A DNA stretch of 64,000 nt from Kiritimatiellia bacterium (lineage in GTDB: Bacteria > Verrucomicrobiota > Kiritimatiellia > CAIVKH01): assembly GCA_023953695.1 (NCBI GenBank), contig JAMLJG010000002.1, positions 62,001 through 126,000 on the forward strand. The letters are read 5' to 3'. A model generated the notes under the pieces. The model was not told where the DNA came from. It saw nothing but the letters and a program-made list of their open reading frames with translations, and searched no databases. The translations under genes and the position numbers were made by a program. Within the stretch, counting starts at the first letter, position 1. Each line of letters opens with the position of its first letter. Positions 9,001 to 15,778 of this stretch are shown here, piece by piece.

Positions 9001-11128
9001 GATTCATTCCCGCGCGGCGCGTCATCGCGACGCCTTTCGGACGTCCCGTCGAACCGGATGTGTATATCACGTACAGCAGATGATCCGCAGTCGCGCCGCA
9101 TGCGAGCGATTCGGCCGGCTGATCGCGCAACGCAGTCCATTCGCGATCGAGCAACAGCGCCTCGCGCCCGGCTGGGATCCGCGGCCGAAACTCGGCTTGC
9201 GTCAGCACGAGCGCCAGCGACGCCTGCTCCATCATGTAGGCGATGCGATCAGACGGGAAATGGGGATCAATCGGCACGTAGCAGCCGCCCGCCTTCAGAA
9301 TGCCGAGCAGCGCGATGAGCGATTCGGGCGTGCGCTCCAGAAGCAACCCCACCCGCACATCCGCCCCCACCCCGCGCGCGCGGAGATAGGCCGCCATCCG
9401 GTTCGACTGTGTCACCAATTCGCGATAGGAAATGACGCGCGATTCAAAGATGATTGCAGGCGCATCGGGCGACTTCTCCGCCGCCGCATCCACCCAGGCA
9501 GTTAGATCGCGCTCGTGCGGATATTCGAGCACGGGTCCCTCGATTGCGCTCTCCGCACCCTTCAAGGCGCAGTGCCGCAACGGAGTACTCGCATCGCGCG
9601 AAATCACTTCGAGCCATCCCACAAACAGCGTTTTTAGTTGCGCGATTCGTTCCGCGCTCACTCGATTCGCGTCGTAGCGCCAGACCATCGCGCGCGCGCC
9701 ATCTCCCAACGACACCACGAGGTCGGCATCCACATCATCGGACGCAGCGCCCTCTGGCACCAGACACACCGGATAGCGAACGACGCCGACACCCTGCAGC
9801 CTCGGATCGCGCAAAAGCAAGTCGCGCGGATAGGTCTTGCGCTTCCACACCTCGGACAATTCGCGGGTGAACGACTCGGCAAACGCAGGCCATTTCTCGG
9901 TCGCGGACAGTCGCACATTCAGCGGCACCACCGGCGCCAACAGCAGCGTCAACGGCGCGGAAGCGTTTGATCCTTCGCAGCTCCAGCCGATATCTATTGC
10001 GTCCGCGCCACTGATACGCGCAAAGAAGGATGCGATGCCGGCAGCGCGCTCATCGGGTGAATCAGGCAGACCGCGCGCGGCGATTTCCTCGGAAACAAAC
10101 GCCCGCGGCCCGACTCCCGCCGTTGTCGCAAAGGGCCAATTGAACGGCTCCAACACCTCCAGCCGTCGCGCCCACTCGTCCTCCGCAGTTACCAACTCCT
10201 CATGCGCCACCGCCACCGCGCGCGCCAACTCGGCACTGAGTTGCGATACGCGATGCGCCCCCGCCACAACGTCGGAGAAGAGCTGCGCATCCTTGTCCAA
10301 TGGCACACCGTCGAGCGAAGTGATCCCTCCCAACGAAACCGCGCCATCAGCCGTTGCAATGACCAATGCGCTCGGATCGGCGCGAAGGATCGAACCGGCT
10401 GCGGCGCGCATCGGATTGTCGGCAGAAGCGGCAGTGCCAATGGCAAGAACCGTGTCGCCAATCCACACCTTGGCGCGCGCAACGGGGTTCAGGCGATCGC
10501 CATAATCGAGCGCGTGAACGGTCGCGAGGACCTCGTCCGTTGAGCGTGAAAAGTCGAGGATGCCCCCTCCTTCTGGGCGTCGCGTTTCGGGAAAGAAGGA
10601 GGGCTTCAGTGCAAGGGCCGGCAACACGGGGAGTGGCTCCTGATGCAGAAGCGGCACGAGGTTGCGGAACGAGCTCAACCCTGCATCGAAACACTTGGCG
10701 TCCAAAGAATGTGCCCTTTCGTCTGGTGCGACAGAAAACTCGACTCGCTGCAAGACCTGAACAACGCCAGCCGAAAGCGCGTACCATGTGACCCCGTGCG
10801 TTGTTTCCCGATTCAACAGCGCCCACGTCGTGGCGTGCCAGCCCGAGTAGGTGGGCAACAGCGAATCCTGAAACGCAACTGCCAACTTCTTCACCTTCAC
10901 CGGATACGAACCGGTAGTTTCGAGCGACAGGCCTACAGCGAATAGATAGTCGGTCGCTCCTACATGGGTAGGATTCGTCACAACGCCCATTTGGGCGGCC
11001 CAGGCGAGAACAGCTATGTCGCTGGAGAAAATAGCTGCAAGCTCGTGGCCCGCCGCACGCCATTCTTCTGCGCAGCGGATCAACAGCGTGCCGCGCCCGA
11101 CGAAACAAGCCTCCGCGCGCTTCAGCAT
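1..11128 (-). CDS. Hybrid NRPS-PKS megasynthase with in-line aminotransferase (3' end outside window)
   Basis: A single frame stays open for 3709 codons and leaves the window. The ATG at 11128 follows AAGGAG by 9 nt. Domains by approximate residue: formyltransferase-like 1-270; C-terminal half of a condensation domain 285-520; A1 537-1037; PCP1 about 1055-1120 (LGGDSL); KS 1137-1567 (SACSS, Cys near 1315; THGTGT; NIGH); AT 1663-1963 (GHSSGE, Ser near 1761; HAFH, malonyl type); ACP 2057-2123 (GFDSL); class III aminotransferase 2245-2620 (PLP Lys near 2484 in ATYGKV); C 2657-3093 (HHIVCDG intact); A2 3113-3607; PCP2 3630-3703 (LGGHSL). No KR, DH or ER separates KS from the aminotransferase, so the beta-keto group should be transaminated, as in McyE and MycA. 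Inferred chemistry: amino acid, plus malonate, plus beta-amination, then coupling to a second amino acid. It sits 15 nt downstream of the methyltransferase gene, at the end of the glycosyltransferase operon. Product and release step are unknown. Confidence 0.93.
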   Translation of the reverse strand, partial: MLKRAEACFVGRGTLLIRCAEEWRAAGHELAAIFSSDIAVLAWAAQMGVVTNPTHVGATDYLFAVGLSLETTGSYPVKVKKLAVAFQDSLLPTYSGWHATTWALLNRETTHGVTWYALSAGVVQVLQRVEFSVAPDERAHSLDAKCFDAGLSSFRNLVPLLHQEPLPVLPALALKPSFFPETRRPEGGGILDFSRSTDEVLATVHALDYGDRLNPVARAKVWIGDTVLAIGTAASADNPMRAAAGSILRADPSALVIATADGAVSLGGITSLDGVPLDKDAQLFSDVVAGAHRVSQLSAELARAVAVAHEELVTAEDEWARRLEVLEPFNWPFATTAGVGPRAFVSEEIAARGLPDSPDERAAGIASFFARISGADAIDIGWSCEGSNASAPLTLLLAPVVPLNVRLSATEKWPAFAESFTRELSEVWKRKTYPRDLLLRDPRLQGVGVVRYPVCLVPEGAASDDVDADLVVSLGDGARAMVWRYDANRVSAERIAQLKTLFVGWLEVISRDASTPLRHCALKGAESAIEGPVLEYPHERDLTAWVDAAAEKSPDAPAIIFESRVISYRELVTQSNRMAAYLRARGVGADVRVGLLLERTPESLIALLGILKAGGCYVPIDPHFPSDRIAYMMEQASLALVLTQAEFRPRIPAGREALLLDREWTALRDQPAESLACGATADHLLYVIYTSGSTGRPKGVAMTRRAGMNLVAWQNTQSTPNPSGRTFQYASFGFDVSFQEIFSTWSAGGALVVVPEAMRRDPMHLLRLAREQEVDRWFMPYAALQQVALSAAAAEVYPEALRNVITAGETLRVTPEIGRFFERLSTCRLHNQYGPSETHVATACELPRDPRTWPALPAIGTPIANTNILLLDPAGLPVPTGFSGELFIGGDCLARGYWDQPELTSERFIESEWKGKRERFYRTGDLARLDAEGALEFLGRGDDQVKIRGYRVELGEVEAALSKHPSVRECAVVAREQGALRQLVAYVVTTGSPIEGTALRGYLQASLPEYMVPGVYLFLDRIPLTPSGKIHRRALPAPPTTRGEGSDLPPRTEIERVLAQLWQQALGIERVSVGANFFDLGGDSLKLARVQAGLRTALGREVSILDLFRFPTISSVASYLTQGEEAAAMVSRARRVDSSEPIAVVGMAGRFPGAASVEELWKNLCENRESITFFSDGDVQGGPPPGSELKFIKARGVLEECEWFDAALFGYGPRESELMDPQHRVFLESAVEALENAGCDPERTSATIGVFAACSLNTYLIFNALKDRAAVEDFARAFQVAGYQTLMGNDKDYIATRVAYKLNLHGPSLTIQSACSSSLVALCQACESLQSGTCDIALAGGASISFPQKRGYFFVEGSIASSDGHCRPFDASATGTVFGAGAAVVVLKRLSDAQANGDTIYGVVKGWGLNNDGARKAGYMAPSAEGQADAIRMALDRADIDPRTVGFVETHGTGTPLGDPIEVTGLTRAFRQNTADSGFCALGSVKANIGHLEAAAGVTGFIKAVLSLHHRQIPPLLHFEQPNPLLNLANTPFYCPRELSAWPESDSPRRAGVSSFGVGGTNAHVVLEEAPQSPRQRAERSCYLLPLSARTDTALSAAATKLANFLEKQEEISLADVAYTLDTGRRRMAKRGFVVARDSSDAISALRSGASFRRGEPMAGEPSVVFLFPGQGSQHVGMGRELYANEPVFREHFDACADVLRPLLNIELREFLFATESQQAEREKELTQTQFAQPCIFAIEYALARWWMSLGVRPAAFIGHSSGEFVAACLEGVFSLEEALKLVVQRGALMQEQKPGRMLAVRLPEADVQLLLPEALSIAGCNAPALTVVSGPTEAIELFAGELEEKKIGSKVLQTSHAFHSAMMEPALDRFRQAVAATPRKPASGKFLSTLTGGWISAEAIAEPEYWAQQMRHAVRFSAALREAMKLPNALFLEVGPSQALTTLVLQHDDPAAPLLAVPSMRHAKENVVDDVVLMRAAGRLWASGVEWDSASLFGSPLPQRIALPTYPFERKRFWIEPPASDGSVPRSASSDLASESVSDTSEPSDSIEAAAASRDVHGEVLEILQELSGIEKADIDPARPFLEMGFDSLFLTQVSLAFQRRFLVKLTLRQMLDDLSSPAAIAAYLAEHMPAKPTTPAARATTPSAPSIATRESEVSNANTLSVTQSGPFAPEEEAETKPAPPVLTRHGPYAPINTSAGDALTPKQQEHLQALIARYTRKTQRSKEYTRQHRSHFADPRAVAGFRITWKELTYPIVASRSAGSKIWDLDGNEFLDVTMGFGTNLFGHNPDFIRVELEKQLATGIEIGPQSALAGEIAQAVVSLTGMERATFCNTGSEAVMGAVRAARTVTGKQRIVYFSGDYHGVNDEALAKGQLFRGKQRTVPIAPGIPQDMVNHVTVLTYGDPASLDAIRAEAHDLAAVLVEPVQSRKPQLQPREFLHALRTLTRELGIALIFDEVITGFRVHPGGAQAWFGVHADLATYGKVIGGGMPIGVVAGRREYMDAFDGGAWNYGDDSVPEAGVTFFAGTFVRHPLAMAAARAVVNHLQDAGPALQSELNERTARFVKTVNEFMAAEGVDLMINNFGSLWYFSHGDSFKHFSLLFHFLRDQGIHIWEGRPCFLSTAHTEADVARLIEAFRQAIAEMRAGDFLPERTHEIPEVGPFALTPGQQEIWLASRLDATASPAFNESCSFTFRGPFNRAAMELSLQELVARHESLRTVFDESGELQRVHESAAMDVQFLDLAPLEATERERQLEGLIRAEVSHAFDLAHLPLARARLIRMASDLHVMVLTVHHIVCDGWSYDVMARDLSELYSAACRHTPDARPLPNQFRAYARYMDGYRRDARMEADRRYWLETLAAPPSALEWPLERARPAQRTFNGTMDVFTIEEPMVSAIKELGSKQRATLFANLLAHHAALLYRLTGQTDLIVGVPAAGQQLMEDGALVGHCANLLPVRLKVDPDMPFSELMAAAQRALLNAYEHQGLTFGELVKMLQLPRDPTRPPLIQSTFNVDPAIHGMTFGDLETEVVINPRAAYQFEFSLNVVAHPDRLRIECNYNTDLFDSATIARWMGHFRQIVRTATDEPHTPLGAIPLLTDDERRTVLFDWNNTRTSYPSTCIHELFEEQVEVAPDRIALSFAGETLTYGELNARANRLARALLRHGVGPNQAVGLCADRSIEMVVALLAILKAGGAYMPLDPTHPTERLMLQIGDAETRVVVVAQPHAHLFAGAGVQVVVLDDPAASWQALPDSALTAAEISVAHSPNQLAYILFTSGSTGRPKGVLIEHKSVVRLVRGVTYASLGAEERFLHLSPLAFDASTFELWAPLLNGARLAILAPGPFSIELLARTLASENISVLWLTAGLFHVVVDENPMCLAPVKQLLTGGEAPSGRRIARLLAQRPDLTVINGYGPTESTTFATTEAMTSASTISDPPPLGHPIANTQVYVLDTRLQPQPIGVAGELFIGGDGLARGYLNRPELTQEAFIPNPLSGTPGDRLYRTGDLARWRADGRLEFLGRRDDQVKIRGFRIEPGEIEAVLAGYPGLQNSAVIVRTAPNEEKQLVAYLAPAAQGQRPDSEAVRAHLRLHMPEFMIPSQFVVQQNLPLNASGKVDRRALAALPLEQPETPRVSPALSGNSTSAREALIADIWKQILGVSRVGRTDDFFALGGHSLAALKLINRLSDAGFDLEVAELFRNSTVERLAAALKPR

Positions 11129-11143
11129 CTCGAACAACTCCTT

Positions 11144-11899
11144 CTAGCGTTTGCGAAAATATCCATTCGAATACTCCCCTGCGTATAGTACCGAAACTTT
11201 TTCGGCTTTACCGGCGAAAAACTCGTCGGTCGCCATTTTGACGCCGGGCGATTTGTATTGCGGAATTGTGTGCGGGCGACTCAGCACGGTGTCGTCGTAA
11301 TAGACACCCAACATGCAAACCGCTCCCGGCGACATCCGGTCATAGAGGTGCGGCAACACGTGATTCGTGCTCGAATACAAATCCCCATCGAGCAATGCGA
11401 ACGAAATCTTCTCGGGAAGATATTGAGGAATCGTCTCTTCGAACCAACCTTGGTGAACGTGCTCCGGCTGTGCCAATCCGGCTCGGCGAAACGTGTCATA
11501 GAACGCAAAGAGCGATGTGCTCATATCGCCCTTGCCATACACGTGCAGTTCCGCATCCTTGCCCGTCGTTTCGGGTACGCCTTCGAAGCTGTCGAAGAAA
11601 TGGATATTCTTCTCCGGCGCGAGGGTATTCACAATGTGCTGAAGGCAGACGGAACTCTCCCCTACATTGCAGCCGATCTCGACGAAATCACCGGGCACCT
11701 TGAATTCAGCACACTGACTCGCGAGATGGAATAGATTCATTCGCGCCTCAATATTCGCCATCCCGCCCCAGCGAAAGGAGGCTGGATTCAACTGCGCACC
11801 CACGCGCGAATAGCGGAGGAAGCGATTAATCGCGCGATGCCATTTCAGGGGCATGCGATGATCCCACGAAAACCATTTTGCGATGAAAGCGTTGTCCAT
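11144..11899 (-). CDS. TylF/MycF-type SAM-dependent O-methyltransferase
   Basis: 251 aa. The sequence has the layout of the macrocin O-methyltransferase (TylF) family, which methylates sugar hydroxyls with SAM and a divalent metal. The SAM-binding strand-loop is VEIGCNVGESSVCL, around residues 93-106. FFDSFEGVPE and ISFALLDGDLYSST carry the acidic residues that bind SAM ribose and metal in this family. There is no signal peptide, so it should be cytoplasmic. Its ATG overlaps the stop of the preceding glycosyltransferase (TAATG), and its stop lies 15 nt before the megasynthase start, so it links the glycan operon to the NRPS-PKS. The substrate could be a sugar of the polysaccharide repeat or the megasynthase product; sequence alone does not decide. 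Confidence 0.85.
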   Translation of the reverse strand: MDNAFIAKWFSWDHRMPLKWHRAINRFLRYSRVGAQLNPASFRWGGMANIEARMNLFHLASQCAEFKVPGDFVEIGCNVGESSVCLQHIVNTLAPEKNIHFFDSFEGVPETTGKDAELHVYGKGDMSTSLFAFYDTFRRAGLAQPEHVHQGWFEETIPQYLPEKISFALLDGDLYSSTNHVLPHLYDRMSPGAVCMLGVYYDDTVLSRPHTIPQYKSPGVKMATDEFFAGKAEKVSVLYAGEYSNGYFRKR

Positions 11900-13065
11900 T
11901 AAGCCCCCTCACGGATACAGGCGGGTTTCTCTCCAGTGCCGATCGCCCAGCGGTAGACAGCGGCCATCTCCGTTGCGATCCGGGGCCATTCAAACGTTCT
12001 CGCGGCCAGATCGCACCCGCGCTGCCCCATCGCGCGTCTATCCTCGACCGACATCGAGAAAAACGATTGCAGCTCTCGCGTCAACTCGCGTTCTTCCGTG
12101 TGGACCAGCCATGCGGCGTCAGCCGCAAAACCTTCCGGCAAATTGCAGGCCTCCGTCATGAGGACAGGCACTCCGTAGGCCCACGCTTCGAGGATCGCCA
12201 TCGGCAACCCTTCGCTGAAGGAAGAAAGAATAAAGGCCGAGGCGGAGCGATAGGCCGCCTCCTTCTGCGCACCGTGTAGTGGGCCAAGAAAGAGAATCTG
12301 CTCATCCACGCGCAATTCGCGCGCGAGTTTTTCCAATTCCGCACGATGCCCACCCTGGTCCCACCCCGCAATGGCAAGGCGCCACCCGGAGTCCCGAATC
12401 GTGGCCCAGGCCCGAAGAAGCGGCGTCAACCCCTTCTTGGGGTGCAGCCGACCAAGAAACAACATCACAGGGAGATCGGTTGAAAACCGAGCCGACCACG
12501 GCGCGGGCTCGGGAGCTCGCGATAAGTCCGGGAGATCAACCCCATTGGGCAGCACGCAAATGGGATTGCGCAGGCCAAACGCGCGGAGGGAACTTGCTTC
12601 CGATTCACAGAGCGCGTGAAGGCACGCGGCACCCTCCAAATGTGCGCGTTCGTAAGCGCGCTCTGCGATCTTCTTTTTCCAACCCGAGTTCCGCAGCGCC
12701 CACGGATCCAGCATGCCGTGCGGCGATACGATATACGGGCGCGACGTCTTTCGTTTCCACTTCCTCGCCGCGATGGAGGGATACATCCATAAACCGGCCG
12801 TGTGCAATACATCGGCAGCGGCTGTTTCCAATGCGCGGTCGAGCCCTGGCGCAAAGCCCAGAGCGCGCGGACCGCGAATGGGAAAGGCTCTTGTAGGCAC
12901 CGGCGCCCACAAGGCCACATCATCGCTCGTGTGTTCGTCCTCCAGGCCGAAGGCCGATGCTCGAACGCCATCGAGCTGGCTAACATTCTGCGCCAATCGT
13001 CGCACACTCTTCGAAATCCCGCCATTGGATCGCGAAAGGGAAGACAAGACATAGGCGACGTTCAC
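11899..13065 (-). CDS. GT4-family glycosyltransferase
   Basis: 388 aa, GT-B fold retaining glycosyltransferase of family GT4. The N-terminal half contains the glycine pair NGGISKS at the acceptor side. The C-terminal donor-binding half has LFLGRLHPKKG, then the E-x7-E type motif SEGLPMAILEAW around residue 290 and GVPVLMTEACNLPEG. It would transfer a nucleotide-activated sugar onto the lipid-linked EPS repeat unit at the cytoplasmic membrane face. The gene overlaps its upstream neighbour by 4 nt and its downstream neighbour by 1 nt, so translation is probably coupled. Donor and acceptor sugars cannot be assigned. Confidence 0.9.
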   Translation of the reverse strand: MNVAYVLSSLSRSNGGISKSVRRLAQNVSQLDGVRASAFGLEDEHTSDDVALWAPVPTRAFPIRGPRALGFAPGLDRALETAAADVLHTAGLWMYPSIAARKWKRKTSRPYIVSPHGMLDPWALRNSGWKKKIAERAYERAHLEGAACLHALCESEASSLRAFGLRNPICVLPNGVDLPDLSRAPEPAPWSARFSTDLPVMLFLGRLHPKKGLTPLLRAWATIRDSGWRLAIAGWDQGGHRAELEKLARELRVDEQILFLGPLHGAQKEAAYRSASAFILSSFSEGLPMAILEAWAYGVPVLMTEACNLPEGFAADAAWLVHTEERELTRELQSFFSMSVEDRRAMGQRGCDLAARTFEWPRIATEMAAVYRWAIGTGEKPACIREGA

Positions 13066-14276
13066 ATCAAGCCTCCCGGCGGGCCCAAGTCTTCGCGCCC
13101 CAGCCGCGCCAACCCCATCCGAGCCGCTTCCAGCAGCTTCTCGCCGAATATGCGCGGCGAATGTTCGGCAACCAACTCGCGAGATCGCTGGCCATACCTC
13201 TGCAGCACAGCGGAGTCCACCGGCAATTTCTCAAAGGCTTCGGCAATCGCCTGTGGCGTCATTGGACAGAAAGTGAAGCCGTTCTCTCCTTCATTCACCA
13301 ATTCCGGCGCACTGCCACAGCGGTTGGAGACGAGAAGCGGCAGCGCCGCAGCCGCGGCTTCGTTCACGACCAGCCCCCATTGCTCCGTCGTACTCGCCAG
13401 AATAAAGGCTTCCGCCAACGCATAGTAGCGGGGCAGATCGGCATATTGAATGAAACCGACAAAATGAACGCGCGATTCCAGCTTGAGCTCGCGCGCAAGC
13501 TCAATGAGCGAGCTGCGCAGGGGGCCATCGCCGCAGACCACGAGATCGGGGCTATCCGGAACGCGCGCCGTGTGGAGCGCATAGCCCCGCAACAATCCGG
13601 CAAGGTTCTTCTTGAGCACGAACCGGCTCGACGTCAAATAGTAGCGCTTCGGAAGTCCACCCGCAGCGCGTTCTGCCGCCGCGCAGCTGCGCACGCGATC
13701 CGATTCGCGAATGAAGTAGTCATTGTCCACCGCATCATAGCCCCAGAAAATGCAGGCCCGCGGAATCCCCAGCAGCCGCGCATATTCCGCATGCCGTCGG
13801 CCACCGACCAGAGCGGCGTGAAATTGGCGCACCAAAAATTGCTTCGCCAACTCGCGCGGCCAAAGTCGGAAGTGATCTCCTTTTGCCGATTCGCTCATCA
13901 GAATGGCAGCGCGCTTCTTCTTCTGGCACCACCTCAATCCCACCCGCGCCTCAAGAAATGCCCACCCGGGGAGCGCGACAGCTATCGGGTCCAATTCATC
14001 CAACAGCGCGCGCAACCGATCCGCCAAATCCGCCGCAGGAATCTCCTCGTACGCGCGATCGCCGAAAATCACATGCACTGGGTTATTCGCCTCTCCCTCC
14101 ACTCGATCCCACGCATACACGCCATCTGACGAAGCCACCGCGATGGCGGCCAGCGAGCCACCCGCACTTTCGATCTCCCGCCTTGCCCCCTTCAAGCGCG
14201 CAAGGTGATAGGGTCCAAAACGCGAAAACACAACGGCTAGGGTCCCGGACGAGATTGTATGTGGCGTCGTATTCAT
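13062..14276 (-). CDS. GT4-family glycosyltransferase
   Basis: 404 aa. The C-terminal half carries family GT4 features: LTSSRFVLKKNLAGLLRG, DLVVCGDGPLRSSL, and a donor-site segment STTEQWGLVVNEAAAAALP containing the conserved glutamates, followed by the NRCGSAPELV loop. The N-terminal half (VFSRFGPYHLARLKGA) looks like an acceptor domain without a signal peptide. It probably adds one sugar of the EPS repeat. The 4-nt ATGA overlaps at both ends place it in the middle of a tightly coupled operon. The TTEQWGLVVNEA form of the motif is that of typical EPS glycosyltransferases. Specific sugar unknown. Confidence 0.88.
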   Translation of the reverse strand: MNTTPHTISSGTLAVVFSRFGPYHLARLKGARREIESAGGSLAAIAVASSDGVYAWDRVEGEANNPVHVIFGDRAYEEIPAADLADRLRALLDELDPIAVALPGWAFLEARVGLRWCQKKKRAAILMSESAKGDHFRLWPRELAKQFLVRQFHAALVGGRRHAEYARLLGIPRACIFWGYDAVDNDYFIRESDRVRSCAAAERAAGGLPKRYYLTSSRFVLKKNLAGLLRGYALHTARVPDSPDLVVCGDGPLRSSLIELARELKLESRVHFVGFIQYADLPRYYALAEAFILASTTEQWGLVVNEAAAAALPLLVSNRCGSAPELVNEGENGFTFCPMTPQAIAEAFEKLPVDSAVLQRYGQRSRELVAEHSPRIFGEKLLEAARMGLARLGREDLGPPGGLM

Positions 14277-15778
14277 AGTTGCAACCGAGCCGAATGGCGA
14301 TTCGAGTAAGGCAAAGCGACAGGCTCGCGAGCTGCCACCATCGCGGCCAGCATCCAGTAGCCCCAGAATGTCTTGTAAAATTGAAACGAGAGCGACATCC
14401 AGAAGATCAATAGAGCGAAATGGAAGAGGAAGAATCCCATGAATCGCCAGTTATCACTTCGGCGCCACAATCGCAGGAGCGGATAGAAGAAGAAAAAGAT
14501 CACCGCGGATATTCCTGGAATCCCTGTCCATCGGCCGTAGTCCAGGAAGACGTTGTGCGAGAGATATCCTCCGTAGGCGAAATACTCCGGGGGAATATCT
14601 TCCGCGTCGTCGTTGAATTTCACGCCCAGCAGCGGGTGCTTCATTATCGTTTTCAGCGAATATTCCCACACGTCCGTTCGCGAAGCGGCCGCTCCATATT
14701 CATCTACGCTCTCCTGGAAGTAGTGATAGAGCGCGTCAACGCGATCGCGCGTCTTGAAGGCGTTTGTCAAATAGACCACGCTCAAGATCGCAATCATCGA
14801 GAGAACGATCGGCGTCAGGCTGCTCTTGCGCTTCTGTATCAGGCGCATCCGTTTCATCCGGTTATAGACGAGCACGACAAAAATCGCCATGAGCGCAAAC
14901 CCCGCATACGCACCGTGCGTCATTGTGGCAACTAAGGGGGGGATGGCGATGAAGAATGCGGCGACAGCGGCGATCTTGAGCCAATGGATTTGCCGCTCGT
15001 AACGGCCGGAAACCATGGCGGACAGCGCAATCCCCAACATGCCGAAGCACCCCATCAGGAGAGGTGGCCAAATCATCACCGCATCGGCGCGCACGCCACC
15101 GAGCCGGGCATATCCCTCGCGCTCACCACCCCACGTCGAGAGATCAACAGGCAGCCCCAATTGAAAGGCCCAAAACGCCGCAGCGGCCATGAGGGTTCCC
15201 AGACTCATTCCCAGCAGGCATTTGAGATAACTCCCCTTCGAAACGTTGACCTGCTGACACGCGATCACGGAATAGGCCAGCGCCTTGGAGTATTCGCTAT
15301 TGAAGTGATAAATGGGTTCACCCGTCACCAGCCAATGCCAAATCAGCCACGGCAAGACAGGCCATAGGAGCGATATACCGGTCAAATCAATCCGGCGATA
15401 GCGGAGGAAGGTGACCCCGATCCACGTTGCCACACCGATTTGAGCAGGATTGAAGGCCGTGCCCTCGGGGAAGGGAAGGAACTGCGCGCACGCGATATAG
15501 AAGAAGCCGGTCGTTGGCGTCAACCAACACAGCGACGACATCACAACAATCAGCGGAAGCGCCAACGAGGAATAGAGAATGGGCTTAAGCTGCAGCAGCA
15601 TGCTGGCTAGGGCGCAAACGGGAAATATCCAGCGCTCCAAACGGGTCAGTGAGCAGTTCCAGAAAACCGAACCGTAGCGACTGGCCAACAAGTCGTCTCG
15701 ACTTGGACCCACGTCACCGAGTGTCGCCGGAGCTGTGATGGAGGAATTGGCGCTCATGCCCTGTTCAAGCGCATCCAC
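14273..15778 (-). CDS. O-antigen polymerase/ligase-like integral membrane protein (Wzy-type)
   Basis: 501 aa with roughly ten to twelve hydrophobic segments, for example WIFPVCALASMLLQLKPILY near residue 50 and the last ones after residue 425. A large, mainly extracytoplasmic loop around residues 345-420 includes HPLLGVKFNDDAED and YLSHNVFLDYGRWTG; this loop position and its His-Asn pair are typical of the O-antigen ligase/polymerase superfamily. The likely role is to polymerise, or ligate, lipid-linked repeat units on the periplasmic side. The gene overlaps the downstream glycosyltransferase by 4 nt and the upstream GT2 gene by 25 nt. A second protein of this class is encoded at 24909-26342, so the locus may make two polymers, or one of the two may act as a ligase. 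Confidence 0.8.
   Translation of the reverse strand: MDALEQGMSANSSITAPATLGDVGPSRDDLLASRYGSVFWNCSLTRLERWIFPVCALASMLLQLKPILYSSLALPLIVVMSSLCWLTPTTGFFYIACAQFLPFPEGTAFNPAQIGVATWIGVTFLRYRRIDLTGISLLWPVLPWLIWHWLVTGEPIYHFNSEYSKALAYSVIACQQVNVSKGSYLKCLLGMSLGTLMAAAAFWAFQLGLPVDLSTWGGEREGYARLGGVRADAVMIWPPLLMGCFGMLGIALSAMVSGRYERQIHWLKIAAVAAFFIAIPPLVATMTHGAYAGFALMAIFVVLVYNRMKRMRLIQKRKSSLTPIVLSMIAILSVVYLTNAFKTRDRVDALYHYFQESVDEYGAAASRTDVWEYSLKTIMKHPLLGVKFNDDAEDIPPEYFAYGGYLSHNVFLDYGRWTGIPGISAVIFFFFYPLLRLWRRSDNWRFMGFFLFHFALLIFWMSLSFQFYKTFWGYWMLAAMVAAREPVALPYSNRHSARLQL

Noticed and set aside
10347..11108. Minus-strand frame of 253 codons at the start of the megasynthase
   Set aside because: It is out of frame with the NRPS start and has no motif; the real frame gives the formyltransferase-like domain.
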